A stretch of DNA of 20,452 nucleotides from JBKPNZ01 sp046732895 (GTDB lineage Bacteria > Actinomycetota > Thermoleophilia > Solirubrobacterales > 70-9). The position numbers and the translations under genes are program-made. This document shows positions 7,246-12,056 of this stretch, one piece after another. Each line of letters starts with the position of its first letter. Positions within the stretch are counted from its first letter, which is position 1. The stretch lies in contig JBKPNZ010000028.1 in NCBI GenBank assembly GCA_046732895.1, positions 1 to 20,452 on the forward strand. Direction: 5' to 3'. The notes under the pieces are model-generated. The model saw nothing but the letters and a program-made list of their open reading frames with translations, did no database searches and was not told the origin of the DNA.

Positions 7246-7612
7246 CGCGGGCCTCCTCTGCAGCCCCGACGACCGCCTCGATCGAGCTCCCGGCGGACGC
7301 GGCGACCGCGGCGGCGAGCGCGCCCTCGACGAACGGGGCGTCCACGAGACGCGCGTGACCGTTGGCCCGACTCTCGAGCACATGGCGAGCGGTCAGCACC
7401 GAGCTGCCGAGGTCCGCCAGGACGACGACGCCATGCCCGCGGTCCGCATGCCGGATCGCGGCGCGCACGCCGTCCTCGTTGGTGCCCAGCCCGCCCGACG
7501 GCGAGCCGCCCGCGGGCACGATCTCGACGCCTGGGCCGGCCATCTGCCGTGCCATCTCCGCCAGTCCGTCCGCCATCGCCCCGCTGTGCGAGATCAGCAC
7601 AATGCCAACCAT
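7229..7612 (-). CDS. dhaM: Dihydroxyacetone kinase phosphotransfer subunit DhaM (EIIA-mannose type)
   Basis: A single EIIA-mannose-fold domain of 127 residues that accepts phosphate from HPr and rephosphorylates the ADP held by DhaL. The phosphohistidine is His9 in VGIVLISHSGAMADG. The family motifs GGSPSGGLGTNEDGV and VVVLADLGSSVLTARHVLE follow. It lacks the HPr and EI domains fused in the E. coli protein; these are encoded by the neighbouring genes. The ATG at 7612 (MVGIV) is preferred because it fits the domain start and lies downstream of the promoter read at 7628-7656. An ATG at 7642 would lie upstream of that promoter. The gene is divergent from iclR and followed by the overlapping HPr gene. 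Confidence 0.93.
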   Translation of the reverse strand: MVGIVLISHSGAMADGLAEMARQMAGPGVEIVPAGGSPSGGLGTNEDGVRAAIRHADRGHGVVVLADLGSSVLTARHVLESRANGHARLVDAPFVEGALAAAVAASAGSSIEAVVGAAEEARGASKL

Positions 7613-7627
7613 CGAAGCACCCGAGGC

Positions 7628-7656
7628 ATTATCCGCCGCCATGGCAGGGTAGTCTA
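7628..7656 (-). promoter_or_regulatory. Probable promoter of dhaM-HPr
   Basis: On the minus strand TAGACT (7651-7656) and GATAAT (7628-7633) are separated by 17 bases, giving four and five matches to the -35 and -10 consensus. Transcription would start near 7621, leaving a leader of only about 9 bases before the dhaM ATG. The operator at 7671-7687 lies about 15 bases upstream of the -35 element. Confidence 0.5.
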
Positions 7657-7670
7657 CATCACTGAAGAGG

Positions 7671-7687
7671 ATTCGACAATGCCGAAT
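7671..7687 (+). promoter_or_regulatory. Operator O2, overlapping the iclR start codon
   Basis: ATTCGACAATGCCGAAT is the exact reverse complement of the inner 17 bases of O1 at 2753-2769. The iclR start codon (7679-7681) lies inside it, so binding could block transcription of iclR itself. It is also close enough to the dhaM promoter to act there. This is the best evidence that the IclR protein controls the whole cassette. Confidence 0.75.
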
Positions 7688-8512
7688 AGTCAGGAAGTTG
7701 CAGCGGCCTCCCGCTCGTCGACGGCCACGCGCAGGCGGGGAGCGATCCAATCCGTCGATCGTGCAGCGCGAATCCTTCGCGCCCTCGCCAGCGGTCCCCG
7801 CCGCCTCGGCGTGAGCGAGCTCTCAGAGCGCCTCGGCATCGCTCGCCCCACCGTTCACGGTCTGCTCCAGACCCTCCAGGATCACGGATTCGTCGAGCAG
7901 GACCGCGACTCCGAGAAGTACCAACTCGGCCCCGGGCTTCTCCACCTGGGGAACTCCTACCTCGACCTGAACGAGCTCCGCGGACGATCGATCGTCCATG
8001 CTGAGCGTCTGGCCGACCGCACGGCCGTGGCCGTGCGGGTCGGCGTGATGCACGGGCCCATGGTGGTCGTCGTCCATCACGTGTTCCGACCGGATGCCGC
8101 CTTCCAGGTGCTCGAGGTCGGCGCCGAGCTCCCCGTCCACGCGAGCGCGCTCGGCAAGGCGATGCTCGCCTACGCGCCACGCGAGCTAGTGAACGACCTC
8201 ATCGCCGAGGGTCTGCCGAAGCTCACCGGGCGGACGCTGACACCCGCCAAGCTGCGTCGCGAGCTCGACGAGATCCGGCCTACCGGGATCGCGCGGGAGC
8301 GCGACGAGGCGGTCCTCGGCGAGTCGAGCATCGCCGGCGCCATCTTCGACCGCGCCGGCGTGGCGATCGGCGCAATCGCGGTCGTGGGCGAGACCGAGCT
8401 GATCATTCCGCGTGGCCCCGCGAAGGGCCTTCGGCCCGCCGTGGGCGACGCGGCACGGGCCATCTCCCGCGAGCTCGGCACGAGGCGATGGCCCGCCGAG
8501 ACGGGCGCCTGA
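7679..8512 (+). CDS. IclR-family transcriptional regulator of the Dha cassette
   Basis: A 277-residue regulator. The N-terminal winged helix-turn-helix starts at about residue 20 (IQSVDRAARILRALASG, then GVSELSERLGIARPTVHGLL). The C-terminal IclR effector domain follows, with LGPGLLHLGNSYL near 82, PVHASALGKAMLAY near 153 and GIARERDEAVLGESSIAGAI near 205, which are typical of glycerol- and acetate-type IclR proteins. The ATG at 7679 is chosen because AGAGGA lies 8 bases upstream and the fold begins soon after; the frame remains open much further upstream without coding character. In Streptomyces the related GylR represses glycerol genes, so a repressor induced by a glycerol metabolite is a fair guess. 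The effector itself is not visible. Confidence 0.9.
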   Translation: MPNSQEVAAASRSSTATRRRGAIQSVDRAARILRALASGPRRLGVSELSERLGIARPTVHGLLQTLQDHGFVEQDRDSEKYQLGPGLLHLGNSYLDLNELRGRSIVHAERLADRTAVAVRVGVMHGPMVVVVHHVFRPDAAFQVLEVGAELPVHASALGKAMLAYAPRELVNDLIAEGLPKLTGRTLTPAKLRRELDEIRPTGIARERDEAVLGESSIAGAIFDRAGVAIGAIAVVGETELIIPRGPAKGLRPAVGDAARAISRELGTRRWPAETGA

Positions 8513-8607
8513 GCAGGCATGGCCGGCCTGTGCTGACTGAGACCGCAGCCTCTCCGGAACCACCCTGCTGAGCACGACGCCGATCCTGTGCGACCCGCGC
8601 GAGCCCA

Positions 8608-8650
8608 GCTCATAACCCGGAGGTCGTGGGTTCAAATCCCACCCCCGCTA
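8608..8650 (+). repeat. tRNA-fMet 3' fragment, copy 2 (attachment-site remnant)
   Basis: Bases 8609-8650 equal tRNA bases 2355-2396 without a mismatch, and one further G upstream also matches. The copy starts at the first base of the anticodon loop and ends at the discriminator base. The upstream bases cannot form the 5' anticodon stem or any 5' half, so it is not a working tRNA. This is the usual form of an att core left by a tRNA-targeting integrase. Confidence 0.93.
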
Positions 8651-8671
8651 TATGCGTTACGACCACGCCTG

Positions 8672-8700
8672 AGCCCTCCGCCTGGGGGGCTTTCGCGTTT
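8672..8700 (+). terminator. Hairpin terminator behind tRNA fragment copy 2
   Basis: Stem AGCCCTCC (8672-8679) with GGGGGGCT (8684-8691), including one G-U pair, and a 4-base loop. It is followed by TTCGCGTTTT. Its sequence differs from the terminators behind the other two tRNA copies, although the position relative to the tRNA end is similar. Confidence 0.6.
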
Positions 8701-8856
8701 TCGAAGATCTGCGACGGGAGGTGGGCGGGGCTCGCGGCCCTCGGCCTGCCGACGGTAATCGTCCAGGAGGGCGGTTACGACCTCGAGACCATAGAGGCGG
8801 GTGCCGGAGGCGCTGGCCGGATCGAGGAGGGAATCGCGTTCAGCCGGCCGGGTTGA
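8698..8856 (+). pseudogene. C-terminal fragment of a histone-deacetylase-superfamily protein
   Basis: The frame reads FSKICDGRWAGLAALGLPTV followed by IVQEGGYDLETI, then loses family character before a stop at 8854-8856. A Gly-Leu-Pro-Thr-Val/Ile-Val-Gln-Glu-Gly-Gly-Tyr segment is characteristic of the C-terminal part of acetoin-utilisation / acetylpolyamine amidohydrolase-type deacetylases. The catalytic His and Asp residues would lie upstream and are absent. The fragment begins right after the copy 2 terminator, so it is gene debris at the element junction. Confidence 0.5.
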
Positions 8857-8865
8857 CCGGCCCCC

Positions 8866-10095
8866 TCAAGTGCCCACCGCCGCGGGACCGGCGACGACCC
8901 CATCGTCGTGAAGGCGCCCGATCTCGGTCTCGCTCAGCGACAGCAAGTCCGCGAGGACCTCGTCGGTGTGCTCCCCCAGCATCGGGGCGCGGGTCGGGGG
9001 CAGGCGCCCGTGCTCAGAGAAGAGGAGCGGCGAGCCGGCCATCAGATAGGTCCCGATCCCCGGTTGCTCGACCTCCTCGAACATAGGGTTCTCGGTCGAG
9101 CATCGGGGGTCCTGGTCGACCAGTTCCATGAAGGTCTGGTACGGCCCCCAGCAGACCCCATACCGGTCGAAGATCTCGCCGATCTCCTCGAGCGTGTGGG
9201 TGATCGTCCACGGCTTGAGGATCGCCGCGAGCACCTCGCGGGCGGCGAAGCGATCGCCCTCCCTCGAGAGGTCCACGTCCATCTGCCGCTCGACCAGCTC
9301 GAAGGCCGCGTGAAGTCCCGTCGCTTCGACAAGTGCCTTCCACTGCTGCGGCGTCAGCGCCACGACCATAACCCGCCTGCCGTCGGCGGTGAGGAAGTCG
9401 CGGCCGAAGGCGCCGTAGAGGTAGTTGCCCTCCTTCTGGCGCTCCCGGCGGCAGAGCTGTGCCTCGGCGATCTTGCCGAGGTTGCCGACCATCGCGAAGG
9501 CGACGTCGGAGAGGGCGACGCTGACGAGCTGCCCCTCACCGGTTCGCCTCCGGTGGCGCTCGGCCGCCAGCACGCCGGCCGCGGTGAGGTTTCCGGTGAT
9601 CGCGTCCCATGCCGGAAGGAGGTGGTTGAATGGAACCCCGAGGTTGCGCGGGCCCGTCGCCCAAGGGAAGCCCGTCGCCGGGTTCACCGTGTAGTCCACG
9701 GCGGAGCTGCCGTCGTGGTTGCCGGTGATCGACGCCATGATCAGGTCGGCGCGATGCTCGCGCAGGGCCTCGTAGGAGAGCCATCCCCGAGCCGGGAAGT
9801 TGGTCAGCAGGATCCCCGCGTCCTCACCCGGCTCCGAGATCAGCGCGGTCAGCAGCTCCTTGCCGCGATCGGAGCGGAGGTCCACCTGGATCGAGCGCTT
9901 GCCCTTGTTGAGGCCGGTCCAGAACATGCTGGCGCCGTCCTCGGTCACCGGCCAGCGGTTGCGGTCGAGGCCGCCGCCGATCTGGTCGAAGCGGATCACG
10001 TCGGCGCCGAGCTGCGCCAGCGTCATGCCGCCGAGCGGGGCGGCGACGTAGGCCGACCCCTCGATCACGCGCAGTCCATCCAGGATTCCGGGCAT
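8866..10095 (-). CDS. mct: Mesaconyl-CoA C1-C4 CoA transferase (family III CoA transferase)
   Basis: In the 3-hydroxypropionate bicycle Mct moves CoA within one molecule, from the C1 to the C4 carboxyl of mesaconate (also named 2-methylfumaryl-CoA isomerase). The 409-residue length equals what I recall for the Chloroflexus enzyme. The similarity is close from end to end: GILDGLRVIEGSAYVAAPLG at the start, GLNKGKRSIQVDLRSDRGKE (61-80), NFPARGWLSYEALREHRADL (99-118), GNYLYGAFGRDF, and LGEHTDEVLADLL near the end. Asp164 in LPAWDAITG sits where family III enzymes have the catalytic Asp. The ATG at 10095 has GGAGGA just upstream and lies 11 bases after the mch stop, so mch-mct is an operon. Long upstream extensions of the frame are antisense to mch and were not used. 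Confidence 0.9.
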   Translation of the reverse strand: MPGILDGLRVIEGSAYVAAPLGGMTLAQLGADVIRFDQIGGGLDRNRWPVTEDGASMFWTGLNKGKRSIQVDLRSDRGKELLTALISEPGEDAGILLTNFPARGWLSYEALREHRADLIMASITGNHDGSSAVDYTVNPATGFPWATGPRNLGVPFNHLLPAWDAITGNLTAAGVLAAERHRRRTGEGQLVSVALSDVAFAMVGNLGKIAEAQLCRRERQKEGNYLYGAFGRDFLTADGRRVMVVALTPQQWKALVEATGLHAAFELVERQMDVDLSREGDRFAAREVLAAILKPWTITHTLEEIGEIFDRYGVCWGPYQTFMELVDQDPRCSTENPMFEEVEQPGIGTYLMAGSPLLFSEHGRLPPTRAPMLGEHTDEVLADLLSLSETEIGRLHDDGVVAGPAAVGT

Positions 10096-10106
10096 TGGTC
10101 CTCCAG

Positions 10107-11123
10107 TCAGGCGAGGACGCCCACGAACGCCCAATCGAGCACCTGCTCGGGCGGTTCGCCAGTCCCTCGGTCGGCATGTACGGTGGCTCGCAGGTCGGCG
10201 AGCGTCGCGTCGGCATGATCCAGCCGCGACATCGCAACCACCTCCACCTCGGTGCTGAGAACGTCCCCCTCGAAGACTGGCGCGGAGTGCTCGCAGTTCC
10301 GCCAGGCGACGATCGTCGCCAGCGACGGCAGCGCCCGGGCCGCGTGCGCCGCGGCGATCGAGATCGTCTGCCCCCCGTAGACGAGCCGACGCCCGTGGGC
10401 GCCGGCTCCAGCGTCGCGGTGGGTCATCGCGACGTTGAGTGTGAGCCGCGCTAGCTCGGGCGCGGTCGTCACCGTGTCGCGGCCCTCGATCGCGCACACC
10501 ACCCCCGCCTCGGGCGTGATGCCGAGCGCCGTGGCGCGGGACCGCATCGCCTTGTAGTTCCAGTCGGGGATCGCTGCCCGCACCAAATCCGGATCGAGCT
10601 CCTTGGAGATCTCGTCGAAACGGTCCGCGTGGCCGGTGGCCACATCGGCTCTCCGGCACGGGATCATCGGGCAGCGGTAGAAGTCGAGCACCGGCTCGTC
10701 GCGCTGGTTGTGGGTTTGGATCCGCAGCGCGGCCAGCCCCGACGCGGTCCCGTCCGGGCGCGCCCGGTTCTGCTTCAGGGCCACCACCTCGGTTCTGGTT
10801 CTCAGGGTGTCGCCGCGAAACACCTGCCGCAGGAGAACCAGGCCCCGGTAGAAGAGGTTCCCGAGCACCCGTTGGCTCGGGAACGTGGACTGCCCGATCG
10901 CCACGTCGCAGACAAGGTTGGGATGCACCAAGGCGTCGTCGGAGCCCGTCACCTCGCGGCTCAGGGGCGCGTCGAGGGGCAGCAGCATCCTGTCGCCGCC
11001 GATCGCCTGATGGATCGCCGCGTGGCCCCAGGTGAGGGTCAGCGCGGGCGCGTCGAAGACCTGGCCCTTTTTCAGATCTTCGAAGTAGGGGCCACCCACG
11101 GTGACCCTGCGGCCCTCTTGCAA
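10107..11123 (-). CDS. mch: Mesaconyl-C1-CoA hydratase / beta-methylmalyl-CoA dehydratase-like (double MaoC hot-dog)
   Basis: A 338-residue protein with two hot-dog domains. The first (about 10-160) starts GGPYFEDLKKGQVFDAPALT and includes LVCDVAIGQST and GDTLRTRTEVVALKQNR. The second (about 185-335) includes LTLNVAMTHRDAGAGAHGRR, then LVYGGQTISIAAAHAARAL and FEGDVLSTEVEV. This two-domain pattern matches Mch of the 3-hydroxypropionate bicycle and ethylmalonyl-CoA pathway, which interconverts beta-methylmalyl-CoA and mesaconyl-C1-CoA. The neighbouring mct uses exactly this product. The start is TTG at 11123, with GGGAGG 7 bases upstream; no better ATG or GTG precedes the fold. A mesaconyl-C4-CoA hydratase (Meh) is the main alternative, but the layout fits Mch better. 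Confidence 0.82.
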   Translation of the reverse strand: MQEGRRVTVGGPYFEDLKKGQVFDAPALTLTWGHAAIHQAIGGDRMLLPLDAPLSREVTGSDDALVHPNLVCDVAIGQSTFPSQRVLGNLFYRGLVLLRQVFRGDTLRTRTEVVALKQNRARPDGTASGLAALRIQTHNQRDEPVLDFYRCPMIPCRRADVATGHADRFDEISKELDPDLVRAAIPDWNYKAMRSRATALGITPEAGVVCAIEGRDTVTTAPELARLTLNVAMTHRDAGAGAHGRRLVYGGQTISIAAAHAARALPSLATIVAWRNCEHSAPVFEGDVLSTEVEVVAMSRLDHADATLADLRATVHADRGTGEPPEQVLDWAFVGVLA

Positions 11124-11183
11124 CGGTGCGCCTCCCGAGTTTGAGACGAATGAGGCTAACTGAGGACGTATGCTCGTGGGCGG
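11124..11183. promoter_or_regulatory. Divergent promoter region between mch-mct and the lyase-ppdK operon
   Basis: Only 60 bases separate the TTG of mch from the ATG of the lyase gene, so both promoters must lie here or inside the genes. A direct repeat TGAGG-N5-TGAGG (around 11152-11166) is visible. I see no clear -35/-10 pair on either strand. The shared region suggests that both operons are regulated together. Confidence 0.4.
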
Positions 11184-12056
11184 ATGAGGGCCCGGCGTTC
11201 CTGCCTTTCCGTACCCGCTCGCCCACCGCGGAAGCTCGAGAAAGCGTCGGAGCTGGTCGCGGACGAGGTGGTCGTGGACCTCGAGGACTCGGTGCCGCGG
11301 GAGCAGAAGCAGGAGGCGCGAGCGGCGGTTGCCAAGGCGCTCGCAACCGGGCGGTGGGCATCGGCGACGGTGAGCGTCCGCGTCAACGGGACCTCGACCC
11401 CCTGGTTCGATGACGACCTGCGGGCGCTGGCCGGCACCGGCGACCGACTCGACTCGGTCATCGTTCCCAAGACCGAGAGCCCCGCCGACATCCAGCGCGC
11501 CGAGGCGCTCCTCTCCGAGGCGGGGCGGGAGCGGCCGATCGGGCTGCAGGGGCTGATCGAGTCGGCCAAGGGGCTACGCGACGTCAACGAGATCGCCGAG
11601 GCCTCGCCGCAGCTCGAGGCCCTGATCCTCGGCCCGGCCGATATGAGCGTGTCGCTCGGCTTCGACTCGCCGGAGGAGGGATCGCGTTGGGACTTTGTCC
11701 GCGGCGCCGTGCTCGTGGCGGCCCGCGCCGCCGGCCTGCAGGCGATCGACGGCCCATATCTGCAAATCTCCGATCGCCGTGGGTTGCGGGAGTCCGCGGC
11801 CCGGGCGCGCGAGCTCGGCTTCGACGGGAAGTGGGCGCTCCATCCGGCCCAGATCGAGCCCCTGAACGAGCTCTTCTCTCCGACGCCCGAGGAGGCCACG
11901 CGGGCCCGTGCGATCCTCGGCGCGCTCGCGGAAGCCGGCGACGGCGCCGTGCTGCTGGACGGGGAGATGATCGACGAGGCGAGCCGCAGGCGGGCGGAGG
12001 CGCTGCTGGCTCGGGCCGCGGCCGGGGGAACGCCGGGGGCGGGGCCGATGCGATGA
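11184..12056 (+). CDS. HpcH/HpaI (CitE-like) acyl-CoA lyase; probable malyl/beta-methylmalyl/citramalyl-CoA lyase
   Basis: A 290-residue TIM-barrel lyase of the CitE/Mcl family. Visible elements: EVVVDLEDSVP (28-38), VRVNGTSTPW (66-75) for CoA binding, GLIESAKGL with the Mg ligand Glu126, LGPADMSVSLGF with Asp153, and KWALHPAQI near residue 220. Family members cleave or form malyl-CoA, beta-methylmalyl-CoA or citramalyl-CoA. In this context it may do two jobs: condensing glyoxylate with propionyl-CoA at the start of the branch, and splitting citramalyl-CoA into pyruvate and acetyl-CoA at its end, as Mcl of Chloroflexus does. It is shorter than I recall for Chloroflexus Mcl, so a single-function lyase is also possible. 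The stop overlaps the ppdK start as ATGA. Confidence 0.8.
   Translation: MRARRSCLSVPARPPRKLEKASELVADEVVVDLEDSVPREQKQEARAAVAKALATGRWASATVSVRVNGTSTPWFDDDLRALAGTGDRLDSVIVPKTESPADIQRAEALLSEAGRERPIGLQGLIESAKGLRDVNEIAEASPQLEALILGPADMSVSLGFDSPEEGSRWDFVRGAVLVAARAAGLQAIDGPYLQISDRRGLRESAARARELGFDGKWALHPAQIEPLNELFSPTPEEATRARAILGALAEAGDGAVLLDGEMIDEASRRRAEALLARAAAGGTPGAGPMR

Larger units (their letters stand above)
2397..8650. mobile_element. Cassette A: tRNA-fMet-bounded island carrying a dihydroxyacetone/glycerol module
   Basis: The block lies between the 3' end of the intact tRNA-fMet and the second copy of the same 42-bp tRNA 3' segment. It contains the channel, dhaK, dhaL, Enzyme I, HPr, dhaM and iclR genes and their operators. 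All seven form one functional unit. No integrase, transposase or replication gene is visible; only short possible debris (2463-2481, 2514-2673) lies next to the tRNA. The boundaries are seen directly in the sequence. Calling the block a mobile cassette is inferred from the standard signature of tRNA-targeting integrative elements. Confidence 0.6.
8513..8865. other. Gene-poor junction between cassettes A and B
   Basis: Between the iclR stop and the mct stop there is no intact gene. The stretch begins with a weak CAGGC/GCCTG hairpin at 8514-8530 that may end iclR transcription. It then holds the second tRNA-fMet fragment (8608-8650), its own terminator (8672-8700) and a deacetylase gene fragment (8698-8856). 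Confidence 0.6.

Noticed and set aside
7010..7678. N-terminal extension of the IclR regulator by over 200 residues
   Set aside because: It is antisense to HPr and DhaM. The ribosome binding site and HTH position support the ATG at 7679.
8609..8650. A second (and at 15060-15101 a third) tRNA-Met gene
   Set aside because: Neither copy has a 5' acceptor strand, D-arm or 5' anticodon strand. Only the 3' part from the anticodon loop on is present, so they cannot fold as tRNA.
10096..11361. Long N-terminal extension of mct on the minus strand
   Set aside because: The upstream frame runs through the mch gene out of phase. A good ribosome binding site and the family's usual N-terminus are at 10095.
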